Origin: Planococcus plakortidis
Lineage (GTDB): Bacteria > Bacillota > Bacilli > Bacillales_A > Planococcaceae
Reading direction: 5' to 3'
NCBI RefSeq assembly: GCF_001687605.2
Contig: NZ_CP016539.2
Coordinates: 2,696,501-2,760,500, forward strand
DNA length: 64,000 nt
The position numbers and the translations under genes are program-made. Below the pieces are notes generated by a model that saw nothing but the letters and a program-made list of their open reading frames with translations, did no database searches and was not told the origin of the DNA. This document shows positions 16,593 to 25,957 of this stretch, in pieces (within the stretch, counting starts at the first letter, position 1; the number at the start of each line of letters is the position of its first letter).

Positions 16593-17561
16593 TATTGTCC
16601 TGCCTTCTTGTGCAATGCCCGGCCTGTGCGCCAGGAAGTTGCGGAACGCAAACCCTTCCACCTGCGCTTCCGAATAGCGTTTTTGCAAGGCTTCGATTAA
16701 ATTCGGGTAAGCCGATGCATTTCCAAGCTGGTCCACATGAGCAAAAATCCCGTCAAAATCTGAACCTAAACCGATATGGCGCTCTCCGCCGAGCGTGCAA
16801 AGATGGTCGATATGGCGCAGTAAATCATCGATTGTCGCCTGCTGGCTTCCTGGATTGATGAACTCCGGGCAAAACACGATGTCAATCAAGCCATTGCGCG
16901 AAAACATTGCCTCGATTTGCCGATCCTCCAGGTTCCGCGGATGATCACATAATTCCCGTGCATTGGAATGGCTGGCAATCGGATAGTCAGCCAGTTCCAT
17001 CACATCCCAAAATCCTGCGGGCGACAGATGGGATACGTCCGTGAAGACACGGTGTTGGTTATTCAGCTGCACCACTTGCTTGCCGAGCAGTGTCAGGCCG
17101 CCGCCTCTTGGTTCCCCGACGCCGTCCGCGCAAAGATTGGCGAAATTCCATGTCAGCCCAAGTGACAGGACGCCGAGCCTGTAGAGATGGCGCAATTTCA
17201 CGAGATCGTTTCCGAACGCATCCGCCCCTTCAAGCGCGAGCACTGCCCCGATTTCATCAGGTCGCAGTGCATCGATATCTTCCCAATGTCGGATATGTTT
17301 CATGAGCGGCTGTCCCAGCACTTCATTGTAGAACAAATCAACCTGTTCTAATGCATGTTGCCATTTTTCATCATCCGGCAATTCGGGATGCACAAACACC
17401 GCAAAAAACTGGACTTTCACGCCGCCTTGCTGCAGACGCAGGAAATTGGTGTCAAGTTCTTCTGCATCGTAGTAATGAACCGGCTTCCCGCGAAATAATT
17501 CGTTGCGCTTCGCCACCTGCAATTTCAAAAGCGCATCACAATGTGTATCGATGATCTGCAC
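16590..17561 (-). CDS. Membrane dipeptidase-like enzyme (peptidase M19)
   Basis: A 323-residue zinc-dependent dipeptidase of the renal dipeptidase family. Zinc-site motifs are visible as IDTHCDALLKL at the N-terminus (HxD), a Glu in ALEGADAF, DVSHLSPAGFWD and SHSNAREL in the middle, and HIGLGSDFDGI near the C-terminus. It lacks a signal peptide, so a cytosolic role in dipeptide turnover is likely. The start is GTG and abuts the stop of the upstream amidotransferase gene (TAAGTG), implying translational coupling. Confidence 0.92.
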   Translation of the reverse strand: MQIIDTHCDALLKLQVAKRNELFRGKPVHYYDAEELDTNFLRLQQGGVKVQFFAVFVHPELPDDEKWQHALEQVDLFYNEVLGQPLMKHIRHWEDIDALRPDEIGAVLALEGADAFGNDLVKLRHLYRLGVLSLGLTWNFANLCADGVGEPRGGGLTLLGKQVVQLNNQHRVFTDVSHLSPAGFWDVMELADYPIASHSNARELCDHPRNLEDRQIEAMFSRNGLIDIVFCPEFINPGSQQATIDDLLRHIDHLCTLGGERHIGLGSDFDGIFAHVDQLGNASAYPNLIEALQKRYSEAQVEGFAFRNFLAHRPGIAQEGRTI

Positions 17562-18284
17562 TTACTCATCCCCTTCTTCCGTGCATGCGCGAATAAAGCC
17601 CTCGAATATACGCAAAGAGGCTGCGTCGCCTGCACGAGCCATGTTTTCCGGGTGCCATTGCAGCCCAAGTGCGAATCCATGTTCCTTGCTCTCGATCGCT
17701 TCTATGACCCCGTCGCTCGCAATCCCCGAAACGAGATAATGATCCGGCACATGGCGGTTCGATTGGTGATGGCGGCTATTGACCTTGAGCTTCAATGAAT
17801 CCGTCAGCCGGTGCAGTAGAGAACCTTCCTGCACCTCGACAAAATGCGAGCCATGCTCTTTCGGGGCGCGCTGCTGGTGCTGGAGCAGATTACCGGCAAG
17901 CTGTGACGGTGTATCCTGATACATGTCCCCGCCGGCTGCGATGTTCAGAATCTGGGCGCCGCGGCAAATCGCCAGCACCGGCTTGTTCTTCTCCAACACC
18001 TTTTCCACTAATTCCAACTCGAAACGGTCACGGGAGGGAATGATGACGCCCAGGCCCGGATGCGGCTCTTCGCCGAATAAGGTTGGGTCGATATCCCATC
18101 CTCCCGCAAGGAATAATCCGTCGATATGCTCGGCGAGTTCTTCCAGTTCCGCCTCCCCTTCGATATGCGGCAGCATGATCGGCAAACCGCCTGCCCGGAC
18201 AATCGCTTCTGTATCCGCGAGTTCAATTGTGTATTCATCTTTCCCCAATTCTTTCGACGCGGTAATGCCGATGATCGGTCTCAT
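17562..18284 (-). CDS. Gamma-glutamyl-gamma-aminobutyrate hydrolase family protein (peptidase C26)
   Basis: A 240-residue class I glutamine amidotransferase-like hydrolase. The nucleophile motif is AICRGAQILN (Cys), LFLAGGWDIDP is the oxyanion region, and LGLQWHPE holds the catalytic His and Glu. The family includes PuuD, which cleaves gamma-glutamyl-GABA in putrescine degradation, but no other puu gene is near. AGGAG is 8 nt before the ATG at 18284; another in-frame ATG at 18290 is only 2 nt away and less likely. Its stop abuts the dipeptidase start, suggesting a joint role in gamma-glutamyl or dipeptide turnover. Confidence 0.88.
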   Translation of the reverse strand: MRPIIGITASKELGKDEYTIELADTEAIVRAGGLPIMLPHIEGEAELEELAEHIDGLFLAGGWDIDPTLFGEEPHPGLGVIIPSRDRFELELVEKVLEKNKPVLAICRGAQILNIAAGGDMYQDTPSQLAGNLLQHQQRAPKEHGSHFVEVQEGSLLHRLTDSLKLKVNSRHHQSNRHVPDHYLVSGIASDGVIEAIESKEHGFALGLQWHPENMARAGDAASLRIFEGFIRACTEEGDE

Positions 18285-18462
18285 TTCCATCACTCCTAAA
18301 TTGTTTGAATTCTTGATATATTCACCATACAGAAGTTTTTTCTGGATGGAAAGGGCAATCCAATCTTTCCCATCAAAAAGAAACAGCCTGCGGGATTGGC
18401 CATTCCTTCCGCTGCTGTTTCTTCCTGAACAGATTTCCATGTTCCTTCAAAGCTTTTGTTTA

Positions 18463-19962
18463 TTACTTGGCTTGGTATCCGGCGATCGCTTCGGCAATGG
18501 CGTTTTCGACCGGTGTGACATTCGCCAAGTCGTTGTTCAGGACGATAGCGAAAATCAGCCTTTCCCCGTCCTGGGTGTTCGCATAACCGGCTAAAGAAGA
18601 GACCGAAGACAAGCTGCCGGTTTTTGCCTGGACATTGCCTTCTGCCACTGTGCCTTTCATGCGGTTTCGCAATGTGCCGCCGACAAAACGGTCAGGAGCC
18701 CCTGCTACCGGGAAGGATTCGAGGAATGTATCGAACCACGGCTCGTCCTGCGCCCCGGTGAGTAACTGGGAAATTTCATTTGCCGGAATCAAATTGACAT
18801 GGGACATCCCGGAAGCGTCACGCAGATGGATTGTGTCGACATTGACACCCAGCTTGCCGGCGGTTGCCTCCATTACCTTGAGTCCCGCTTCCCAGCTGCC
18901 TTCACCGTTCACCACGCGGCCCATTTGTTTCGCCAAGGCTTCACCATGGCCGTTATTGCTCAATTTCATGAACGGGATCGATAGTTCCGCTAGCGTCATC
19001 GATTGATGTTCCAGAAGCATGCGGCTAGCCGATGGCGTCTCGCCCATGACGGTTTCGGAATTCCCGATCAGCTCGATGCCTTCCTTGCCGAGCGCTTTTT
19101 CAAACAGGCTGAGGGCATAGCCGGATGGTTCATCGACTGCGATCCACTCGCGTGTCCGGCTGCCTTGTTCCGGGATATTGCCTTCGATGATGATTTCATT
19201 CGTCCCGTGGTCTCTCGTGATGCTCAAGGTCTTTGGCTCACCAGCAGCTACCGTTCTGGCGGTATTAATGACCGTCACGTAATCCGTTTCCGGTGACAAA
19301 CTTACCTGCACTTCATCCCCTGCCGCTTCTCCGGCGTTCGCTTCCACGATAATGGAGCCGGCGTCGTAATCTTTATTCGGGGAGGCGGTCAATGCGGATA
19401 CTTGGGCCCCGACATAATACACTTCATTTTTCCATGTCATGTCTTCAGACAAGCGTTCATCATCGAACCAGCTATCATCGCCGACCAGGTCACCTTTCAC
19501 TTTATGTATGCCTTGTGCTTTCAATTCACTCGCAAAGCGCTCAAAATCCTCCTCGAGCAATGTCGGGTCGCCTTTGCCTTTCAAGTACAGATTGCCATGC
19601 AACACTTTGCCTTTCAGCTCCCCATCGGTATGCAACTCTGTCGAAAACCGATGATCTTCCCCTAAAGTTTCAAGTGCCGCCGCCAGTGTGAATAGCTTCA
19701 TATTGGATGCCGGTTTCAGGCGGATATCGCCAAAATGATCGTATATTTTTTCCCCGCTATCCGCTTTCCGGATGCTGACACCTGCCAGCGCGCCATCCAA
19801 GCTCTTGTCCTGTAAAATATCATTCACTTCCGCAGTCAATGCTGCATATTCACCGTCTGCCCCTGCCATATTCCCGTCACTTCCCATCTGCAGCGGAGAA
19901 GCCGCGAGAGCCCCCGCCAGCACGAACAATCCCGCCGCTTTCCATCGATTCAATTTCGCCAT
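18463..19962 (-). CDS. dacB: D-alanyl-D-alanine carboxypeptidase/endopeptidase (PBP4, S13 family)
   Basis: A 499-residue class C penicillin-binding protein that trims or cleaves peptidoglycan peptides outside the membrane. The N-terminal signal peptide (MAKLNRWKAAGLFVLAGAL) is followed by the three active-site motifs: SxxK as SNMK (Ser86, Lys89), SxN as LSNNGHGE and KTG as QAKTGSLSS near the C-terminus. The length matches B. subtilis DacC (PBP4a). It lies upstream of the amidotransferase-dipeptidase pair on the same strand but with a 180-nt gap, so it is probably separate. An AT-rich upstream region (19963-20140) carries its promoter. Confidence 0.94.
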   Translation of the reverse strand: MAKLNRWKAAGLFVLAGALAASPLQMGSDGNMAGADGEYAALTAEVNDILQDKSLDGALAGVSIRKADSGEKIYDHFGDIRLKPASNMKLFTLAAALETLGEDHRFSTELHTDGELKGKVLHGNLYLKGKGDPTLLEEDFERFASELKAQGIHKVKGDLVGDDSWFDDERLSEDMTWKNEVYYVGAQVSALTASPNKDYDAGSIIVEANAGEAAGDEVQVSLSPETDYVTVINTARTVAAGEPKTLSITRDHGTNEIIIEGNIPEQGSRTREWIAVDEPSGYALSLFEKALGKEGIELIGNSETVMGETPSASRMLLEHQSMTLAELSIPFMKLSNNGHGEALAKQMGRVVNGEGSWEAGLKVMEATAGKLGVNVDTIHLRDASGMSHVNLIPANEISQLLTGAQDEPWFDTFLESFPVAGAPDRFVGGTLRNRMKGTVAEGNVQAKTGSLSSVSSLAGYANTQDGERLIFAIVLNNDLANVTPVENAIAEAIAGYQAK

Positions 19963-20142
19963 TTTATTTCCCCCTCCAAGTGGTTTACAAAAAATGTACC
20001 ATATATGAAGTAAGAATTTTCTGATACCTAAATAATCAGAACTAATGACTTACTACTATTTTATAGTAATAGTAAAAAAATCCAAACCAATTCTTCATTT
20101 TTTTAAAAATCGTTTTGCAGCCCGTTCTTTCCGCCTAAGCGC

Positions 20143-20178
20143 AAAAAACCGCATCGGCATATAGCCGATGCGGTTTCT
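20143..20178 (-). terminator. Terminator of the rbs operon
   Basis: AACCGCATCGGC pairs with GCCGATGCGGTT, followed by TTTTTT on the minus strand just past rbsB. Confidence 0.9.
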
Positions 20179-20185
20179 TCTTTAC

Positions 20186-21109
20186 TTATTGCTGGATCAA
20201 TTCCAATTCTACCGGAATCGATGCTTCCACTGCTTCGCCGTCCAAATGCTGAACAGCTGTTTCGACCGCCATTTCACCGATCATTTCCGGTTTTTGGGCA
20301 ATCGTTCCGGCAAGCCGGCCTTCTTCTACTGCTGCGACAGCATCCGCTGTCGCATCAAAGCCGACCACTGTGACGTCCTTGCCGGAAGCTTCGATTGCTT
20401 CCAGCGCGCCAAGCGCCATTTCATCGTTATGCGCAAACACTCCCGTTACTTCAGGGTTTGCCTGCAAAATGTTTTCCATGACCGACAAGCCTTCTGCACG
20501 GTTGAAGTTCGCCGTTTGTTTGGCTACTACATCCAAGCTGTCCGCTGCGATGTTATTGAATCCTTCCCCGCGTTCACGCGCTGCGGAAGATCCGGGAACG
20601 CCTTCCAGTTCCGCTACTTTCGCGCCATCGCCAACGAGTGACAATAGGTGTTCCGCTGCCATTTCGCCGCCCGCTACGTTATCGGAAGCGATGTGGGAAA
20701 CGACTTCGCCGCTTTCCGCGCTACGGTCCACGGTGATGACCGGGATATCTGCGTTATTGGCGGAAGCAACTGCTGAAGCGACTGCCTCTGAATCGACTGG
20801 GTTGATGAGGATCATATCCACGCCTTGCTGGATCAAGTCCTCTACATCACTTGCTTGTTTCGATGCATCGTCTTGTGCATCGACAACTGATAGGCTTGCG
20901 CCAAGTTCAGAAGCTTTTGCTTCCGCCCCTTCGCTCAATGTCACGAAGAACGGGTTGTTCAATGTCGAGATCGAGAAACCGATTGTGTAATCTCCGCTCG
21001 CTTCTTCTCCGCCTGTTGTTTCTTCTGAATCCGAACCTGGTGCTTCCATGGAACATGCGGCCAAGACCATCATGGCCAAGAGGACGAACATCAATAGCAT
21101 TTTCTTCAT
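20186..21109 (-). CDS. rbsB: Ribose ABC transporter substrate-binding lipoprotein
   Basis: A 307-residue lipoprotein that captures D-ribose at the outer face of the membrane. A signal peptide ends in the lipobox LAAC. The mature part is a periplasmic-binding-protein fold of the sugar family, with VDRSAESGEVVSHIASDNVAGG in the first lobe and VFAHNDEMALGALEA in the second. The frame continues to a GTG at 21118, but GGAGTGG is 8 nt before the ATG at 21109. It is the last gene of rbsRKDACB, just before the terminator. Confidence 0.96.
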   Translation of the reverse strand: MKKMLLMFVLLAMMVLAACSMEAPGSDSEETTGGEEASGDYTIGFSISTLNNPFFVTLSEGAEAKASELGASLSVVDAQDDASKQASDVEDLIQQGVDMILINPVDSEAVASAVASANNADIPVITVDRSAESGEVVSHIASDNVAGGEMAAEHLLSLVGDGAKVAELEGVPGSSAARERGEGFNNIAADSLDVVAKQTANFNRAEGLSVMENILQANPEVTGVFAHNDEMALGALEAIEASGKDVTVVGFDATADAVAAVEEGRLAGTIAQKPEMIGEMAVETAVQHLDGEAVEASIPVELELIQQ

Positions 21110-21121
21110 TTCTACCACTCC

Positions 21122-22066
21122 TTATGCTGTTTTTTTACGGTCTAGCAATACTGCAAGCAATATAACTGCACCCTTCACCACTTGCTGGAAGAAGGAGGAA
21201 ACCCCGATTAAGTTCAAACCGTTGTTCAAGACACCGATGATCAAAGCACCGATCAACGTACCGACGATCCATCCGCGGCCGCCTGTCAAGCTTGTCCCAC
21301 CGAGCACGACCGCTGCGATGGCATCAAGTTCAAACATCTGCCCGGCTGTCGGCTGCGCGGAATTCAAGCGCGAAGTCAAGATCAGCGAGGCGAGTGCGGC
21401 AAGCGCCCCGACCAATGAGTAGACATAGATCTTGATGCGGTCCGCATTGATGCCAGACAATACCGAAGCTTCTTCATTGCCGCCGACTGCATAGACGCGC
21501 CGGCCGAACGTCGTTTTCTTCAAGATGAAGTAAAGAATCCCGAAACTGATGAGCATCGTCACCACCGGAACCGGGATGCCGAGGAAATAGCCTTTTCCGA
21601 GCATCTGGAAAGCCATGCTGTCACCAAGCCCTGAAATCGGCCGGCCTTCCGTATAGACGAGCGTCAAGCCCCGGTAAATGGTCATCGTCGCAAGCGTCGC
21701 GATGAATGGCGCCACTTTCCCTTTCGCGATGATGACGCCGTTGATGGCTCCGAGAACTGCCCCGAGGAACAGCCCCAACAGCATCGCCAGGATCGGGTCA
21801 ATTCCTGAAGCCATCATGCCGGCAGTCACAGCACCCGTAAGCGCCAAGATCGAACCGACCGACAAGTCGATCCCTCCGGTCAGGATGACGAAGGTCATGC
21901 CGAATGCAATCAAGGCATTGATCGATACTTGCCGCAGGACATTCAAGATATTGCTCATGGATAGAAAACTCGGATTTATTGCGGTAATGATGGCAATGAT
22001 CAAGATCAAGCCGATGAACGGCGCGATTTTTTGGAATAAGTTTGTGTTAGCGTTCTTCAACTGCAA
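21122..22066 (-). CDS. rbsC: Ribose ABC transporter permease
   Basis: A 314-residue permease of the branched-chain/sugar type with about 8-10 membrane segments. The family signature is GGIDLSVGSILALTGAV in the middle, and GGTSLTGGRGWIVGTLIGAL comes near the end. An ATG at 22087 is in frame, but AGGAGGTG lies inside that extension and 6-8 nt before the TTG at 22066. I take the TTG as the start. The gene then overlaps the rbsA end by 20 nt, with the ribosome binding site inside rbsA codons, so translation is coupled. Confidence 0.92.
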   Translation of the reverse strand: MQLKNANTNLFQKIAPFIGLILIIAIITAINPSFLSMSNILNVLRQVSINALIAFGMTFVILTGGIDLSVGSILALTGAVTAGMMASGIDPILAMLLGLFLGAVLGAINGVIIAKGKVAPFIATLATMTIYRGLTLVYTEGRPISGLGDSMAFQMLGKGYFLGIPVPVVTMLISFGILYFILKKTTFGRRVYAVGGNEEASVLSGINADRIKIYVYSLVGALAALASLILTSRLNSAQPTAGQMFELDAIAAVVLGGTSLTGGRGWIVGTLIGALIIGVLNNGLNLIGVSSFFQQVVKGAVILLAVLLDRKKTA

Positions 22067-23558
22067 GTTTCCCACCTCCTGTTGCATAATGCATTATTGT
22101 TTCCTGCGTCATTTCCTGCTTCGGCAGATCTGCCGTCAGCTTGCCTTCGTGCATGACGAGCACACGGTCGGCCATGCCGATCACTTCCGGAAGTTCGGAA
22201 GAGATCATCAAGATGGCGACGCCACGAGCGGCCAATTCGTTGATGATCGAATAAATCTCTTTCTTCGCGCCGACATCGACGCCGCGCGTCGGCTCATCGA
22301 GTATGAGCACATCCGGTTCGATGCCGAGCCATTTCGCGATGACGACTTTTTGCTGGTTGCCCCCGCTGAGCGATTTGGCAGCCTGGTCTGGCCCTGATGT
22401 CCGGATGCCAAGGCGTTTCACCATCCGGTCGTACAGGCTGCGTTCTTTGTCTTTCGACAGCAAACCTTTTTTGGAAATGGATTCAAAGTTTGCCATGCTG
22501 ATGTTTTCTTCGACTGTAAAACCGACGATCAGCCCTTCGGATTTTCGGTCTTCGGTCACGTAGCCGATGCCGAGTTCTTTCGCTTTTTGCGGATTGTCGA
22601 TTTTCGCAGGCTTGCCATCGAGCTCCACCGTTCCTGAATCCGCTTTCTTATAACCGAATAGAGACTGTGCCACTTCTGTGCGCCCGGCCCCCATGAGCCC
22701 GGCAATCGAAACGATTTCCCCTTTATGGATGTCGAAGGAAATATCTTCAAAGCAATCTTTCCGTGATAAGCCTTTAACCGACAGCTTCACGTCGCCAATC
22801 GCCGAGCTTCGTTCCGGGAAACGGTCGCCGAGTTCACGGCCGACCATCAACTGGACAATTTCTTCGAAGCTAGTTTCGCTGATCTTCCGTTCACCGACGA
22901 ATTCACCGTCGCGCAAGATGGTGATGCGGTCACACAGTGAAAAGATTTCTTCCATGCGATGTGAAATATAGACGAAAGAAACACCGCGCTTTTGAAGATC
23001 GCGGATGGTCACGAATAAAGTTTCGATTTCCCGGTCCGTCAATGCCGCTGTCGGCTCATCCATAATGATCATTTCTGCATCCATTGACAAAGCTTTTCCG
23101 ATTTCCACCAATTGCTGCTGTCCGACAGACAATGTACTTGCGGGAAGCGACGGGTCGATATCAAGCCCTAAATCCCCCAGGATCTTTTTCGTTTTGCGTT
23201 CCATGTCTTTTGTCTTCAGGATTCCTGTGCGTCCGATGGTTTCCTCACGGCCAAGAAAGAGATTGTCCGCAATCGACAGGTGTGGCAGGATATTCAATTC
23301 CTGGTGGATGACGGCGATGCCTTCCGCTTCTGCCTGCTTCGGTGAAGTGAACTCGACTTTTTTGCCTTTCACTTCCACCGTTCCGGAGTCGCGGGTATAG
23401 ATGCCGGACATGATTTTCATCAAGGTCGATTTGCCGGCCCCGTTCTCGCCCATCAAGGCGTGGATTTCGCCTTTTTGTAGAGAGAAATGGACGTTTTTCA
23501 AGACGGCGTTGCCGCTGAACGATTTGCAAATATCGGTCATGTTGATCATTTCGGTCAT
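22047..23558 (-). CDS. rbsA: Ribose ABC transporter ATPase (two nucleotide-binding domains)
   Basis: About 503 residues with two fused ABC domains that power ribose import. The first domain has Walker A GENGAGKST and LSVGQQQLVEIGKAL. The second has the degenerate Walker A GLMGAGRTE, usual in this family, and a normal LSGGNQQKVVIAKWL with LILDEPTRGVDVG. An ATG at 23576 overlaps the rbsD stop (TAATG), but CAGGTGA before the ATG at 23558 makes the latter more likely. Confidence 0.96.
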   Translation of the reverse strand: MTEMINMTDICKSFSGNAVLKNVHFSLQKGEIHALMGENGAGKSTLMKIMSGIYTRDSGTVEVKGKKVEFTSPKQAEAEGIAVIHQELNILPHLSIADNLFLGREETIGRTGILKTKDMERKTKKILGDLGLDIDPSLPASTLSVGQQQLVEIGKALSMDAEMIIMDEPTAALTDREIETLFVTIRDLQKRGVSFVYISHRMEEIFSLCDRITILRDGEFVGERKISETSFEEIVQLMVGRELGDRFPERSSAIGDVKLSVKGLSRKDCFEDISFDIHKGEIVSIAGLMGAGRTEVAQSLFGYKKADSGTVELDGKPAKIDNPQKAKELGIGYVTEDRKSEGLIVGFTVEENISMANFESISKKGLLSKDKERSLYDRMVKRLGIRTSGPDQAAKSLSGGNQQKVVIAKWLGIEPDVLILDEPTRGVDVGAKKEIYSIINELAARGVAILMISSELPEVIGMADRVLVMHEGKLTADLPKQEMTQETIMHYATGGGKLAVEER

Positions 23559-23575
23559 TTCGTTCACCTGCCTCA

Positions 23576-23962
23576 TTAAAAGATGACGCCCGACTGAAGG
23601 ATGACATTCGCATAAGGGCTTGCTTCCCCTGTGCGGACGATCAGTTTGGCGTTATGGCTCATCGCCTTTAATTCCTCGTGGCTAAGGTAATGGCAGTCCA
23701 ATTGCTTTTGCATACGGGCTTCCAAGCCTTGATTGTGACCGCTTATTTCCCGGGCAATATAAGCCGCTTCCGCCTCAAAATCCTCAAGCACTGCCTCCAG
23801 CACCGTTTCAAATGACGGTTCCCCGATGCGGTACGATAAATCGACGCACGGTACATGTTGCGGCACCGGCAGTCCGCAATCGGCAATGACAAGCAAATCC
23901 GTATGCCCGAACCTTGCCAAATGGCCGGCAATGTCGCGATTAATGATGCCTTGTTTTTTCAT
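23576..23962 (-). CDS. rbsD: D-ribose pyranase
   Basis: A 128-residue mutarotase that converts beta-pyranose ribose to the furanose form used by ribokinase. The catalytic histidine is His20 in LARFGH, with VIADCGLPVP and the C-terminal ASPYANVILQSG also typical of the family. It overlaps the rbsK stop by 4 nt (ATGA) and is followed by rbsA, so translation within the operon is tightly coupled. Length and motifs are normal. Confidence 0.96.
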   Translation of the reverse strand: MKKQGIINRDIAGHLARFGHTDLLVIADCGLPVPQHVPCVDLSYRIGEPSFETVLEAVLEDFEAEAAYIAREISGHNQGLEARMQKQLDCHYLSHEELKAMSHNAKLIVRTGEASPYANVILQSGVIF

Positions 23963-24837
23963 TTTGCCGCCTCCATCCGGGAAACGACTTCCGGACGGTT
24001 CGGCATGCCGCCTTGCGCCCCGAATTTTTCCACCGATAAGGAGGCAGCGGCGTTGGCGAAGCGCACAGCTTCCTTGAACTCGCTGCCTTCCACTAAGGCA
24101 ACTGCCAACGCGCCGTTGAATGTATCCCCCGCACCCGTCGTATCGACTGCTTGTGTCGGATAACCTTCGACCGTTACGTGCTGTTCGCCGTCAAAATAGC
24201 GGGCACCGTTTTTTCCAAGCGTCACGACCATGCGGTTCGGGTAGCGTTCCAATTCCAATTCCCAGTTTTCGCCGAACAGCTCTTGTGCTTCGGTTTCATT
24301 CGGCGTCAAAAAGTCCGCTTGTTTCATTGCATCGGTGAATCCACCAGCTGGCGCTGGATTCAAAATGGCTGGCACGCCGAGTTCTTTGGCAAGTTTCAGC
24401 GTATATTCCACGACCGCAATCGGCAGTTCCAACTGCAGAATGACCATCGAACTTTTTTCGATTGCCTTTTTCTGTGCATCGATGTCCGATTTCGTCAGTT
24501 CGTGGTTGGCACCTGAGACGACGATGATGCGATTGTCGCCTTCTGACAGCAGGATATTAGCGATTCCGCTGGCGCCGTCCGTTTTTTTGACGCCTTGCGT
24601 ATCGATTTGCTCTTTTTCCAGCCCTTCAAGAAGCTGTGTGCCGAATGCGTCGCTGCCGACTGCACCGACCATATGGACTTGGTCGCCGAGCCTCGCTGCT
24701 GCGACTGCCTGATTGGCGCCTTTTCCGCCTGGAACGGTCGTATATAAATTTCCTAGCACCGTTTCACCTTGCTTTGGAAAGCGCTCTGTTCCGACCACAA
24801 GGTCCATATTGATGCTGCCCACTACTGTAATCATCAT
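23959..24837 (-). CDS. rbsK: Ribokinase
   Basis: A 292-residue PfkB-family kinase that phosphorylates D-ribose to ribose 5-phosphate. Both PfkB signatures are seen: GGKGANQAVAAARLG near residue 40 and DTTGAGDTFNGAL near residue 235 with the catalytic Asp. Two adjacent ATG codons (24837 and 24834) could start translation; the first overlaps the rbsR stop as ATGA. It belongs to rbsRKDACB. Confidence 0.97.
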   Translation of the reverse strand: MMITVVGSINMDLVVGTERFPKQGETVLGNLYTTVPGGKGANQAVAAARLGDQVHMVGAVGSDAFGTQLLEGLEKEQIDTQGVKKTDGASGIANILLSEGDNRIIVVSGANHELTKSDIDAQKKAIEKSSMVILQLELPIAVVEYTLKLAKELGVPAILNPAPAGGFTDAMKQADFLTPNETEAQELFGENWELELERYPNRMVVTLGKNGARYFDGEQHVTVEGYPTQAVDTTGAGDTFNGALAVALVEGSEFKEAVRFANAAASLSVEKFGAQGGMPNRPEVVSRMEAAK

Positions 24838-25814
24838 TCCACACTCCTTGTTGTGCCACGTAAAACGAGCTTGACTGGAATTTCGTAGAAGCTTTCTTCC
24901 ACGGGCTTGTTCTCGATCCGCTTAATCAGGACGCGCGTTGCGATTGCGCCCATTTTGTAAACATCTTGTGCGACGGTTGAGAGCCCCGGAGAAAGCATCT
25001 CGCCCATGGCGATGCCATCAAACCCGACAATCTGCAAATCGTCCGGCACTTTTCTGCCGAGCAGAACGGCCGCTTTCAAGGCTCCTGCTGCCGACACATC
25101 GCTCGAGGCGAAAATGCCGTCGATTTCTGGGTTGTCCTTCAGTTCGCGTTCCACGATCTTCTGTGAGTCCGCGTAATGGAACGGGCAAGTGACGATGCGG
25201 TAGTCGACATCCGATTTACCGATCGCTTCCATAAATCCGTCATAGCGGTCATTCGCGGGATTCAGTGCCTCAGGTCCCCGAAGGAACAGGATGTTTTGGC
25301 ATCCGCGCTCGAGCAGCGCATTGGCCCCAAGCACCGCTCCCTCTTTATTATTCGATGAGACCACGGGGATCTTCTCGTTGATGGCCCGGTCCAGTGCCAC
25401 AATCGGCAGCTTCGTATCCGCATAATGCGGTGCGTCGAGCTGATTCGATGTCACGATGAAACCCGCGATGTATTTCTTTTTCAAGGTTTCGATATAGTTC
25501 TTCTCTTTTTTCGGGTCTTCGTCCGAGTTGCACAGGATGACGGTATAGCCATAGCTCAAAGCGACATCTTCCACCGCCCGCGCAAGTTCCGGGAAAAACG
25601 GGTTCGTGATGTCCGGCAAAATGAGTCCGATCAAACTGGAGCGTTTCGTGTTCAAAGAGCGTGCGACCGGATTCAATTCATATTCCAATTCCTCCACCGC
25701 TTCAGTTACCGCTTTGGCGGCGTCTGCGCTGACATAGCCGCTGCCATTCAAGAAACGTGAAACCGTCGCAACGGAAACGCCTGCTTTTTTCGCTACATCT
25801 CTGATCGTTGTCAT
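24834..25814 (-). CDS. rbsR: LacI-family ribose operon repressor
   Basis: A 326-residue transcriptional repressor. The N-terminal helix-turn-helix (TTIRDVAKKAGVSVATVSRF) and hinge are followed by a ribose-binding-like effector domain with FNPEL-type and SSDVSAAGALKA blocks. It is the first gene of its own operon, and the 20-bp palindrome directly downstream of its -10 box is the expected operator, so it should be autoregulated. GGAGAAGAG precedes the ATG. Confidence 0.95.
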   Translation of the reverse strand: MTTIRDVAKKAGVSVATVSRFLNGSGYVSADAAKAVTEAVEELEYELNPVARSLNTKRSSLIGLILPDITNPFFPELARAVEDVALSYGYTVILCNSDEDPKKEKNYIETLKKKYIAGFIVTSNQLDAPHYADTKLPIVALDRAINEKIPVVSSNNKEGAVLGANALLERGCQNILFLRGPEALNPANDRYDGFMEAIGKSDVDYRIVTCPFHYADSQKIVERELKDNPEIDGIFASSDVSAAGALKAAVLLGRKVPDDLQIVGFDGIAMGEMLSPGLSTVAQDVYKMGAIATRVLIKRIENKPVEESFYEIPVKLVLRGTTRSVE

Positions 25815-25836
25815 CGCTCTTCTCCGTTCTCAGGTT

Positions 25837-25885
25837 ATGTGTAACCGGTTACACATACTATAAAACGTCTCTTTCCGCTTGTCAA
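25837..25885 (-). promoter_or_regulatory. rbs promoter with RbsR/CcpA operator
   Basis: TTGACA (25880-25885), a 17-nt spacer and TATAGT (25857-25862) are read on the minus strand. The perfect palindrome ATGTGTAACCGGTTACACAT (25837-25856) follows. Its core TGTAACCGGTTACA also fits the cre consensus, so RbsR and CcpA could share it, as known in B. subtilis. Confidence 0.88.
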
Positions 25886-25920
25886 CGCGATTTGATATTT
25901 TGGTATTTTTCAAAATATAT

Positions 25921-25952
25921 AAAAACACCCCGACAATTGATGTCGGGGTGAG
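25921..25952 (-). terminator. Terminator of the sulfurtransferase-like gene
   Basis: CACCCCGACA pairs with TGTCGGGGTG, followed by TTTTT on the minus strand. Confidence 0.88.
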
Positions 25953-25957
25953 CATAA

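Noticed and set aside
20050..20075. AT-rich near-palindrome TACTACTATTTTATAGTAATAGTA
   Set aside because: It lies in the dacB upstream region and could be promoter sequence; no regulator site or terminator shape is convincing.
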